Shown here in pieces: positions 24,533-34,666 of a stretch of 64,000 bases of DNA. The notes under the pieces were generated by a model. That model ran no database searches. It was not told where the DNA came from and saw only the letters and a list, made by a program, of their open reading frames with translations. Numbering within the stretch: position 1 is the stretch's first letter; the number at the start of each line of letters is the position of its first letter. Source of the stretch: CAG-103 sp963627135. GTDB lineage: Bacteria > Bacillota > Clostridia > Oscillospirales > Oscillospiraceae. A program made the position numbers and the translations under genes. The DNA lies in contig CAVFZY010000019.1 of the NCBI GenBank assembly GCA_963627135.1, forward strand, positions 1-64,000. The letters are read 5' to 3'.

Positions 24533-25731
24533 TGTGCGTCGCCCCCTTTCTCATGGTCGTCGGGTGTTTCCGGTCCGGAAGCCTCCGTCGCCAAGTCCGC
24601 CGCAGATGCAGCGGGCTCGGACACAGCCTCCGCCGCCAGCCGCTGCCGCTCCTCGCGGCGGGACGCGGCGTTGTTCATGGCCGTTTTCAGGAAGAGCACG
24701 AAGCCGCACATATAAATGATGATCGACGTGATCAGGTCCGAGATCTGCGAGCAGTAGAGGCTCTTGTCCACATACGCGCCGCCGGAGGTGATGTGCTGGA
24801 TGAAGAACGACGAGAAGATGGCGCCGATCGGGTTCAGGCCGCCGAGGAACGCGGCGCAGATGCCGTTAAAGCCCATGTTCGGCACCGAGGAGTGCGTGCA
24901 CTGCCACTGCTCATAGCCGGTCTGGTACAAAAGTGAGCCGCCGAGGGCCGCAAGACCGCCGGCGATGGCCAGCGTGAGCACGGTGTTGCGCCGCTCGGCC
25001 ATGCCGCAGTATTTGGCGGCGTGCTTGTTGAAGCCGGTCGCCTTAAGTTCATAGCCGAAGCGGGTCTTTTCCAGCACGACCCACACGAGGATGGCCGCGA
25101 TGATCGACAGCGGCACCGCAATGGTGACGTACTGATTGCCGTTGAAGAGTTTGTCCAGGCCGAGCGTCGGCAGCAGCGCCTGCTGCGCCGCGCTGTTCAT
25201 CTGATAGGTGTACGGGCTTGCCACTTCCTTGACGTTCGTGAGGATCATGTTGGTGGCGTACAGGAAGATCCAGTTGAACATGATGCCGGAGATGACCTCG
25301 TTGACGTTGCAGAACGTCTTGAGCAGGCCGACGATCGCGCCGGCGGCCATGCCGGCCGCGATGGCAAAGAGCATGCACGGCAGCCAGCTCCAGCCCCAGG
25401 CGAGCGCGGCGTACAGGCAGGCACAGGAGCCGGCCACATACTGCCCGGCCGCGCCGATGTTGAACAGGCCGACCTTATACGCAAACAGGATCGACAGCGA
25501 GCACATGAGCAGCGGTGCCGTCTTGACGAGCGTGCTGCCGAAGTACTTCATCTGCGTCTCCGTGCGGTTATAGGTGAAGAAGTTCTCGATGATCGTCAGG
25601 ATAGCCTTGCCCGCGCCCTCCGGCTGGATGAACAGCAGCACGATGTACCCGACGAGGAGACCGAACACGATGCAGGCCAGCGACGCCAGCAGGGACTGGA
25701 CGGCATCGTTTTTGAGCAGATTCTTTTTCAT
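24529..25731 (-). CDS. ABC transporter permease, nucleoside (NupP/YufP type)
   Basis: 400 aa with eight or more membrane segments and the EAA-like loop TGFNKHAAKYCGMAERRN; the C-terminal tail is Ala/Glu-rich and cytosolic. Overlaps both neighbours by 4 nt (ATGA), indicating translational coupling along the operon. Confidence 0.92.
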   Translation of the reverse strand: MKKNLLKNDAVQSLLASLACIVFGLLVGYIVLLFIQPEGAGKAILTIIENFFTYNRTETQMKYFGSTLVKTAPLLMCSLSILFAYKVGLFNIGAAGQYVAGSCACLYAALAWGWSWLPCMLFAIAAGMAAGAIVGLLKTFCNVNEVISGIMFNWIFLYATNMILTNVKEVASPYTYQMNSAAQQALLPTLGLDKLFNGNQYVTIAVPLSIIAAILVWVVLEKTRFGYELKATGFNKHAAKYCGMAERRNTVLTLAIAGGLAALGGSLLYQTGYEQWQCTHSSVPNMGFNGICAAFLGGLNPIGAIFSSFFIQHITSGGAYVDKSLYCSQISDLITSIIIYMCGFVLFLKTAMNNAASRREERQRLAAEAVSEPAASAADLATEASGPETPDDHEKGGDAQ

Positions 25732-27266
25732 GAGCGCACCTCATCTCTCTTTGCGCCGGCCATATACAGACCCAGTTCGTTTTCCGTGGTCGTCTTCGGG
25801 TCGAGCTCACCGACGATCTCGCCTTCGTACATAACGAGGATGCGGTCCGGCACGTCGAGCACCTCATCGAGCTCCAGCGAGACCAGCAGCACGGCCTTAC
25901 CGGCATCGCGCTGGGCAACGAGCTGTTTGTGGATGTACTCGATCGCGCCGACGTCGAGGCCGCGCGTCGGCTGCACGGCGACGAGCAGCTGCGGATCGCC
26001 ATCGATCTCGCGGGCGATAATGGCCTTCTGCTGGTTGCCGCCGGACATACTGCGCGTGATGGTGGCCGCGCCCTGACCAGAGCGCACGTCGTACTGCTCG
26101 ATGAGCCGGCTGGCATAGGCGCGGATATTTTTGCGCTTCAGAAAGCCGGCCTTGTCGGTGAAGCGGGGCTCGAAGTAGCGCTGCAGGATCAGGTTATACT
26201 CCAGCGAATAGTCGAGCACGAGGCCGTGCTTGTGCCGGTCCTCGGGGATGTGGCTCATACCCAGCAGCGAGCGCTTGCGGATGGGCATGTGCGTGATGTC
26301 CTGCCCGCAGAACGTAATGGTCCCGCCCTTGACGGGTTCGAGTCCGGTCAGACCGTAGACCAGCTCCGTCTGGCCGTTGCCGTCGATGCCGGCGATGCAG
26401 ACGATCTCGCCTGCGCGCACCTGAAACGACACATCGCGAACGGCATTGTTCTTGTGCTGCTTGGACGCGACCGTCAGGTGCTGCACATCCAGCAGCACGT
26501 CGCCCGGCGTGCCCGGCTGTTTTTCGACATGGAAATTGACATTGCGGCCGACCATCATGGCCGAGAGCTCCTCGGCCGTCGTGTTTTTCGTCTCAACGGT
26601 GCCGATGCACTTGCCCTTGCGCAAGACGGTGCAGCGGTCGGCCACCGCCATGATCTCCTGCAGCTTGTGCGAAATGAACAGGATCGACTTGCCCTCGGCG
26701 GCGAGGCCGCGCATGATCTGCATCAGCTCGCCGATCTCCTGCGGCGTGAGCACGGCGGTCGGCTCGTCGAAAATCAGGATCTCATTGTCGCGATAGAGCA
26801 TCTTCAGGATCTCGGTGCGCTGCTGCATGCCGACAGTGATGTCCTCGATGCGCGCGTCCGGATCCACCTGCAGGCCGTATTTTTCCGACAGGGCAAGCAC
26901 TTTTCTGCGCGCCTCGGCCTTTTGCAGGAAGCCGTGCTTCGTCGGCTCCACACCCATGATGATATTGTCCAGGACCGTGAAGCACTCGACCAGCTTGAAG
27001 TGCTGGTGCACCATGCCGATCCCGAGGCTGTTGGCGTCGTTGGGGTTTTTGATGGAAACCGCTTTCCCGTCCTTGCGGATCTCGCCCTCTTCGGCCTGAT
27101 ACAGACCAAACAGAACGGACATCAGCGTGGATTTTCCGGCGCCGTTTTCGCCGAGCAGCGCATGGATCTCGCCCTTGCGCAGCTGGAGCGTGATGTCGTC
27201 ATTGGCGACAATGCCCGGAAAGCGCTTCGTAATATGCAACATTTCAATGGCATAGGGTGTGTCCAA
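25728..27266 (-). CDS. ABC transporter ATP-binding protein with two ABC domains (NupO/YufO type)
   Basis: 512 aa. Two ABC domains in one chain: the first with Walker A GENGAGKST and the EPTAVLTPQE Walker B region; the second with a degenerate P-loop (GIDGNGQTEL) and intact MSGGNQQKA signature. This is typical of the nucleoside/sugar (RbsA-like) class. The best start is TTG at 27266, with AGGAGG 9 nt upstream and MDTPYAIEMLHITKRFPG as N terminus. A 410-bp hairpin-rich gap separates it from the lipoprotein gene. Confidence 0.93.
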   Translation of the reverse strand: MDTPYAIEMLHITKRFPGIVANDDITLQLRKGEIHALLGENGAGKSTLMSVLFGLYQAEEGEIRKDGKAVSIKNPNDANSLGIGMVHQHFKLVECFTVLDNIIMGVEPTKHGFLQKAEARRKVLALSEKYGLQVDPDARIEDITVGMQQRTEILKMLYRDNEILIFDEPTAVLTPQEIGELMQIMRGLAAEGKSILFISHKLQEIMAVADRCTVLRKGKCIGTVETKNTTAEELSAMMVGRNVNFHVEKQPGTPGDVLLDVQHLTVASKQHKNNAVRDVSFQVRAGEIVCIAGIDGNGQTELVYGLTGLEPVKGGTITFCGQDITHMPIRKRSLLGMSHIPEDRHKHGLVLDYSLEYNLILQRYFEPRFTDKAGFLKRKNIRAYASRLIEQYDVRSGQGAATITRSMSGGNQQKAIIAREIDGDPQLLVAVQPTRGLDVGAIEYIHKQLVAQRDAGKAVLLVSLELDEVLDVPDRILVMYEGEIVGELDPKTTTENELGLYMAGAKRDEVRS

Positions 27267-27309
27267 ATGGAATGCCCTCCTTCCGTTTGCATAGAGCCCG
27301 CGCACACGT

Positions 27310-27670
27310 CACCGCAGGAACGGAATCTATTTGCATTTAGTATACTATAGTAAGAGAATGAAAGCAAAGGAATTTTGCCAAAACCGCAGGGATCGCAGTA
27401 TTTTTTCCCGACATGGCCGCGCCGGCCTTGCCAGGCAAACAAAAAAGAGGCGCGGCAAGCGCCGCGCCGCCGAGACAGAAAAAATACCGCTGCTTGCCGA
27501 AGGGCCTGAGCAGCGTGGGGAGCTCGAGGGGGCAAAGGGCCCGCCTCGAATCCGGTCATGCGCTTTTGTTCGCCCAACAAGTCCGTACCGGACTTGTTGG
27601 GCGAACAAAAGAGGCGCGGCAAATGCCGCGCCTCTGCGCTGAAGCTCGGTTGGCTGCAGGCGGTACCTGC
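27310..27670 (-). repeat. Hairpin-rich intergenic region between bmpA and the ATPase gene
   Basis: Three strong palindromes: a 23-bp perfect stem with 3-nt loop at 27563-27611; GAGGCGCGGCA/TGCCGCGCCTC at about 27611-27634; and a related GGCGCGGC.../GCCGCGCC element at about 27440-27462. A GAGCTCGAGGGGGCAAAG element (about 27519-27552) resembles one at 14906-14934. Likely attenuates or processes the mRNA between the lipoprotein and the rest of the operon; no gene seen. Confidence 0.8.
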
Positions 27671-27676
27671 AAGGCA

Positions 27677-28876
27677 TTATTTCAGGTTGCCCAGATCCTC
27701 GACCGTGGCAGCCGTGGTCTTCGGCATGGCGGTAATGTCGTTGGAGACCTTGACCGTGCCGTCGAACATGGCCTTCACGAGAGCCTTGTAGTCGTCCTGA
27801 GTGAACTTACCGTCCGCCCACTGCGTGCTGGTCATCGGGATCTGCACGTAGTTCTGCTCCGGATCGTCGCCGGAAACGAGACCCAGCGTCTCGACCTTGC
27901 CGCCGAACTTATCCCAGTTGTTGTTGAGGATGGTCTCGGTAAGCATGGTCTTGACCGTAGCGGCGAGGCCCTTCATGGCGGAAGTGACCGTCATGCCCTC
28001 AATGCCGGAGTAGCTGTCGATCACGCCGGCCTGGTCGACGTCGACACCGATCATCTTGGCGCCGTCAACCTTCTTGGCAGCGTCGGCAGCGGAGGTATAA
28101 ATGCCGCCGCCGCAGGCGAACACGATCTGCGTGCCGCCGGCGTACCAGGTGTCCATGGCGGCCGTGATGTCCGGATCGCCGCTGAACTGGTTGCCGTAAG
28201 CGTACTTGACGTTGACCTTGATGTTCATGTCAGCAGCCGCAGCGTCCACGCCCTGCACGAAGCCGTAGCCGTAGCGCTGGACAGCCGGGACGGCCATGCC
28301 GCCCAGGAAGCCGAGCTCGGTGTAGCCGAGCTTCACAGCCGCGTAACCGGCCATGTAGCCGCAGAGCTCTTCCTGATAGACCGCGCTGTAAACGTTGCTG
28401 GCAACGTGCGGCTCATTGTTGGCATCGAGCAGTTCTTCCGTGGTATTGCCCTTATCATCGGTCTTGTAGAAGGAGCTGCTGAGGTCATACTCGGACACGT
28501 CCAGAGCGATGAACTTCACGTCCGGATACTTGTCCTGCGTGCCGGAAATGGTGCCGGCGAATGCATAGCCGGGCATCACGATGACATTGTAGCCCTCGTC
28601 GACAGCCTTCTCGACCATGGCGATACGGTCGGGCGTGCTGTCACCGGCGGGCTTGTAGTAGGTGAAGTCGATGTTGTTTTCCGTGCAGAAGGCCTTGCAG
28701 GCTTCATACGTGGTCTGGTTGAAGGACTGGTCGGTAATGTCGCCGTAGTCCGTGATCATGGCGACCTTGTACGCGGCAGTGTCCTTGGTGTCGTTGGTGT
28801 CGTTGGAACCGCAGGCACACAGTGCAAAGACCATGACGAGCGCGAGGAGCAGAGCAACAAGCTTCTTCATGTTCAT
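27677..28876 (-). CDS. bmpA: BMP-family nucleoside-binding lipoprotein
   Basis: 399 aa. Lipoprotein signal (KKLVALLLALVMVFALCACG, lipidated Cys at about residue 21), Thr/Asp/Asn linker, then a BMP (PnrA-like) binding domain (AMITDYGDITDQSFNQTTYE, GFLGGMAVPAVQRYGYGFVQG). Captures nucleosides outside the cell for the ABC permeases downstream. GGAGG 9 nt before the ATG. First gene of the transporter operon. Confidence 0.94.
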   Translation of the reverse strand: MNMKKLVALLLALVMVFALCACGSNDTNDTKDTAAYKVAMITDYGDITDQSFNQTTYEACKAFCTENNIDFTYYKPAGDSTPDRIAMVEKAVDEGYNVIVMPGYAFAGTISGTQDKYPDVKFIALDVSEYDLSSSFYKTDDKGNTTEELLDANNEPHVASNVYSAVYQEELCGYMAGYAAVKLGYTELGFLGGMAVPAVQRYGYGFVQGVDAAAADMNIKVNVKYAYGNQFSGDPDITAAMDTWYAGGTQIVFACGGGIYTSAADAAKKVDGAKMIGVDVDQAGVIDSYSGIEGMTVTSAMKGLAATVKTMLTETILNNNWDKFGGKVETLGLVSGDDPEQNYVQIPMTSTQWADGKFTQDDYKALVKAMFDGTVKVSNDITAMPKTTAATVEDLGNLK

Positions 28877-28925
28877 GCTATTTTTCCTCCATAACGATTT
28901 TCACCCGATGTTCGGGTAATTTTTT

Positions 28926-28977
28926 GTTGTGTTTTCACAACTGCCCTCAGTATAACACGTGCAGGATATGCAGGCAA
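28926..28977 (-). promoter_or_regulatory. Promoter and candidate operator of the bmpA operon
   Basis: TTGCCT (28972-28977), 17 bp, TATACT (28949-28954). A GTTGTG/CACAAC inverted repeat (28926-28941, 4-nt centre) begins at the transcription start and is a candidate repressor site. A small ACCCG/CGGGT hairpin follows before the ribosome-binding site. Confidence 0.8.
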
Positions 28978-29007
28978 TCCCATTTGTTTCGAAAATATAA
29001 AAAAAAT

Positions 29008-29048
29008 ATAAACAAAGCGGCACCTGTCCGCGTTCTGCGGACAGGTGC
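29008..29048 (-). terminator. Terminator of deoD
   Basis: Perfect 12-bp stem (29037-29048 with 29020-29031, loop of 5) followed on the minus strand by a T-rich tract. Confidence 0.88.
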
Positions 29049-29055
29049 CTCTGTG

Positions 29056-29781
29056 TTAAAGATTTGCCATGTTGACGGCGGTGTCGAGCGCGATCGTGAT
29101 CATCTGCACGAAGGAATTCTGCCGCTGCTCGCTCGTGAGCTCCTCGGCGCGATAGATGTGATCGGAGATCGTGAACAGGCCGAGCGCGCGCTTGCCGGCG
29201 CGGGCGGCGTTCATGTACAGGCCGGCGGCCTCCATCTCGACGGCAAGTACGCCCATCTTCTTCCACTGGTCGGGGCCGTCGCTGCCGTCATCGTAGAAGT
29301 TATCGGCCGAGAGCACGTTGCCGACGTGCAGCGTGACGCCGCTCTCAGCCGCCGCAGCGACGGCCTGACTGAGCAGCGTGTAGTCCGCGATGGGTGCGAA
29401 CGTGCCGTTGAGGCCGAACTGGTGCGCGAAATTGGAGTCCGTGCACGCGCCCGCACCGGCGACGACATCCATGAGCTGCAGGTCGTCCGCGAGCGCGCCG
29501 GCCGAGCCGACGCGGATGATGTTGTCCACATCGTAGAAGTTGTACAGCTCCCAGCTGTAGATGCCGATCGACGGGATGCCCATGCCGGAGGCCATCACGG
29601 TCACGGGCACGCCCTTCCACGTGCCGGTGTAGCCCTGCACGCCGCGAACGTTGTTGACGAGCACGGGATTTTCCAGAAAGGTCTCGGCGATGAATTTCGA
29701 GCGCAGCGGGTCACCGGGCATGAGCACGGTCTTGGCGATGTCTCCGGCTTTGGCTGCGATATGCGGCGTGGGAACAGGCAT
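29056..29781 (-). CDS. deoD: Purine-nucleoside phosphorylase, DeoD type
   Basis: 241 aa. Hexameric PNP signatures: MPVPTPHIAAKAGDIAKTVL, GDPLRSKFIAE phosphate site, GMGIPSIGIY, and VEMEAAGLY and SDHIYRAEELT at the base/ribose site. It splits purine (deoxy)nucleosides with phosphate to base and (deoxy)ribose-1-phosphate. Start at 29781 with GGAGGT 6 nt upstream. It lies next to the nucleoside importer and divergent from udk-tdk, forming a salvage cluster. Confidence 0.95.
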   Translation of the reverse strand: MPVPTPHIAAKAGDIAKTVLMPGDPLRSKFIAETFLENPVLVNNVRGVQGYTGTWKGVPVTVMASGMGIPSIGIYSWELYNFYDVDNIIRVGSAGALADDLQLMDVVAGAGACTDSNFAHQFGLNGTFAPIADYTLLSQAVAAAAESGVTLHVGNVLSADNFYDDGSDGPDQWKKMGVLAVEMEAAGLYMNAARAGKRALGLFTISDHIYRAEELTSEQRQNSFVQMITIALDTAVNMANL

Positions 29782-29815
29782 GATACTACCTCCGTTTTTT
29801 CTATTTTTCAGGCTT

Positions 29816-29898
29816 GGCCGCATATACGCGGCCAGTTTTATTTTAACCGCAAAAAATGCAAAAGTCAAATTGCAACGGCTCTGCGCCTGTGGTAGAAT
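29816..29898. promoter_or_regulatory. Divergent back-to-back promoters of deoD and udk-tdk
   Basis: Minus strand (deoD): TTGACT (29863-29868), 17 bp, TAAAAT (29840-29845). Plus strand (udk): TTGCAA (29870-29875), 17 bp, TAGAAT (29893-29898) with TGG before it. The two -35 boxes are one base apart. A GGCCGC/GCGGCC inverted repeat with 6-nt centre (29816-29833) lies just downstream of the deoD start and may be an operator. Confidence 0.85.
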
Positions 29899-29933
29899 GT
29901 TGGAGAAAACAGCGACTCACAGGAGGCGGCACC

Positions 29934-30557
29934 ATGAGCGACGTCATCACCATCGGCATCGCCGGCGGCACCGGCAGCGGCAAGACCACCATCACACAGT
30001 GCATTCTCGACGAATTCGGCGGCGATGTGAGCGTGCTGTATCACGACAACTATTATAAACGGCACGACGATCTTCCCTTCGCCGAGCGCAAAAAGCTCAA
30101 CTACGACCACCCGAACGCATTCGACACGCCGCTGCTCGTGCAGCACCTCGACACGCTGCGCACCGGGCAGGCGGTCGAGTGCCCGACATATGACTACGCG
30201 ATGCACAACCGCGCAGCCGAGACGATCACGGTCACGCCGGCCAAGGTCATCGTCGTCGAGGGCATCCTCATCTTTGCCGAACCCGAGCTGCGCGACCGGC
30301 TGGACATCAAGCTCTTTGTCGACACGGACGCCGATGTGCGCATCCTGCGGCGCATCGTGCGCGACGTGCGCGACCGCGGCCGCGACCTGGAGTCGATCGT
30401 CACGCAGTATCTGACCACTGTCAAGCCCATGCACGAGATGTTCGTCGAGCCGTCGAAGCGCTATGCCGATATTATTATCCCCGAAGGCGGATATAATCAG
30501 GTCGCGCTCGATTTTGTCATAGAGCGCATCCGGGCCTATGTAAAGGAGCGGGATTAA
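29934..30557 (+). CDS. udk: Uridine kinase
   Basis: 207 aa. P-loop GIAGGTGSGKTT, then DNYYKRHDDLPF, NYDHPNAFD, VEGILIF and the lid RRIVRDVRDRGRDLESI, all diagnostic of uridine/cytidine kinase. Makes UMP/CMP from imported nucleosides. Start at 29934 with AGGAGG 7 nt upstream. Abuts tdk with no gap. Confidence 0.95.
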   Translation: MSDVITIGIAGGTGSGKTTITQCILDEFGGDVSVLYHDNYYKRHDDLPFAERKKLNYDHPNAFDTPLLVQHLDTLRTGQAVECPTYDYAMHNRAAETITVTPAKVIVVEGILIFAEPELRDRLDIKLFVDTDADVRILRRIVRDVRDRGRDLESIVTQYLTTVKPMHEMFVEPSKRYADIIIPEGGYNQVALDFVIERIRAYVKERD

Positions 30558-31145
30558 ATGGCCAAACTCTATTTTAAATACGGCGCCATGGGCTCGTCGA
30601 AGTCCGCGCAGGCGCTCATCACGCAGTTCAACTATGAGGAGCTGGGCATGACGGTCTGGCTCATCAAGCCGTCGGTCGACGACCGCGACGGGGCAAACAT
30701 CATCCGCTCGCGCATCGGCCTGCAGCGCGAGGCGCAGGTCATCCACCCGGCCGAGGACATCATTGCGACGTTTGCCCGCGCTGGCCGCGCCGACGTCATC
30801 ATCGCGGACGAGGCGCAATTTTTCTCCCCGGAGCAGATCGACCAGCTGCGCCGCATCGTCGACGAGCAGAACATCCCCGTGCTGTGCTTCGGCCTGCGGA
30901 CGGATTTTCTGACGCACTTTTTCCCCGGCGCGCGGCGGCTCATGGAGCTGGCCGATTCCATCACGGAGATCAAGACCGTGTGCGCCTGCGGCCGCAAGGC
31001 GACGGTCAACGCCCGCATCGACGGCAATGGCCGCGTCATCACCGAGGGCGGGCAGATCCTCCTCGGTGGCAACGACAGCTATGTCGCCATGTGTCACAAG
31101 TGCTGGGTGGACAAGATCCGCGCCCAAAAAGAAGCCGAAACATAA
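30558..31145 (+). CDS. tdk: Thymidine kinase
   Basis: 195 aa, type II TK: P-loop GAMGSSKSAQAL, DEAQFFSPEQI Walker B, and a zinc site formed by CAC...C and MCHKC. Makes dTMP from thymidine. The ATG follows the udk stop directly. Confidence 0.95.
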   Translation: MAKLYFKYGAMGSSKSAQALITQFNYEELGMTVWLIKPSVDDRDGANIIRSRIGLQREAQVIHPAEDIIATFARAGRADVIIADEAQFFSPEQIDQLRRIVDEQNIPVLCFGLRTDFLTHFFPGARRLMELADSITEIKTVCACGRKATVNARIDGNGRVITEGGQILLGGNDSYVAMCHKCWVDKIRAQKEAET

Positions 31146-31161
31146 CGCCCGAAAAAGCAAA

Positions 31162-31207
31162 ACCCCATGGGTCTGTGCATCCTGCACAGACCCATGGGGT
31201 GATTTTT
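31162..31207. terminator. Bidirectional terminator between tdk and clpB
   Basis: Perfect 18-bp stem (31162-31179 with 31183-31200, 3-nt loop) with T-rich tracts on both strands. Confidence 0.95.
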
Positions 31208-31212
31208 GTGCC

Positions 31213-33807
<2,595 letters not shown>

Positions 33808-33846
33808 AGTCGGGTTGCTGCGTGTTCCGGCACGCAGCGCCTCCTT
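33808..33846 (-). promoter_or_regulatory. Structured Shine-Dalgarno-to-start spacer of clpB
   Basis: Minus strand: AAGGAGG (33840-33846), one base, an 8-bp stem with 6-nt loop (33831-33838 with 33817-33824), then 9 bases to the ATG. If the hairpin folds, the effective spacing is about 10 nt; unfolded it is 32 nt. Confidence 0.75.
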
Positions 33847-33867
33847 TCCTGGATGGTTGCGAATGAA

Positions 33868-34509
33868 TCAGATGAGGATCGCCGCGCGCTGCTGCTCAGC
33901 GCAGTAGAGCGCCTCGATCTCGGGTGGGGTGTACTTCCCGGCGAGATACGCCTTCATGAGCCGGTCAAACAGCTGCACGTAGTCCGAAATCGCGCGGGCG
34001 ATCTCCTCGCTCGTGTAGTCGTGGTCGGGCGGGAGCGAGAGCGTACGCACAAACTTGCCGTCGTACAGGGCGTAATCCGGCTCCACGCCGGACAGGTGCG
34101 CATCCTCGATCTGCTTCCAGAGGCGGAAAAACTGCGTCATGCTCTGCAGCAGCTGCGCCGACTGGGTGCGGAAGATGACGGCCAGCTCGCCGAGGCCCTC
34201 CTGCTTGTCGCCATAGAGCGCGACCTCGTACTTGACCGTCGGGCGGTATTTGTACTCGAGGCTGCTCTTGAGCGACATGCTCGTCGTGTGCGGCGCAAAA
34301 AACGGCACCAGGTCGCGCGCCGGCGCGACGAGCTGCTCGATCTCGTGGAAGATGTTCTCGATGCGGCGCTCCGGCGTCACGACCGAGGTGTAGTCGGCAA
34401 GGATCTGATTGATGAGTGCCGAGCGGTTCGTGCCCATGCGGTGGGCCATGCGGTCGATCTCGCGCACGACCTCCTCGTTGAGCATGAGACTGTATAGTGT
34501 TTTCTTCAT
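33868..34509 (-). CDS. Ribbon-helix-helix N-terminal protein, function unknown
   Basis: 213 aa. The N terminus (MKKTLYSLMLNEEVVREIDR... GTNRSALINQILADY) is a ribbon-helix-helix DNA-binding unit, followed by about 160 residues of no recognised family, rich in aromatic residues and with a conserved-looking SLEYKYRPTVKYEVALYG segment. It has its own strong promoter (34546-34574) and lies 60 bp upstream of clpB without a terminator between, so it may be a co-expressed, possibly autoregulatory, factor. Start at 34509 has only a weak ribosome-binding site. Confidence 0.75.
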   Translation of the reverse strand: MKKTLYSLMLNEEVVREIDRMAHRMGTNRSALINQILADYTSVVTPERRIENIFHEIEQLVAPARDLVPFFAPHTTSMSLKSSLEYKYRPTVKYEVALYGDKQEGLGELAVIFRTQSAQLLQSMTQFFRLWKQIEDAHLSGVEPDYALYDGKFVRTLSLPPDHDYTSEEIARAISDYVQLFDRLMKAYLAGKYTPPEIEALYCAEQQRAAILI

Positions 34510-34545
34510 CGGTGTGTCACCGCTTTCTTTTTTCTTACATTGTGC

Positions 34546-34574
34546 ATTGTACACCCGTCTTATAACTTTGTCAA
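34546..34574 (-). promoter_or_regulatory. Promoter of the RHH-clpB unit
   Basis: TTGACA (34569-34574), 17 bp, TACAAT (34546-34551). No CIRCE element is visible. Confidence 0.88.
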
Positions 34575-34628
34575 GCGTTTTTATATAAATTTATCCGCAA
34601 ATTATATAACTTCTTTTCTTTCGAACTC

Positions 34629-34659
34629 AAAAAATACCCGGACACGGTTCGTGTCCGGG
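34629..34659 (-). terminator. Terminator of the CLC gene
   Basis: Perfect 10-bp stem (34650-34659 with 34637-34646, 3-nt loop) followed on the minus strand by a T-rich tract. Confidence 0.88.
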
Positions 34660-34666
34660 CATTTGC

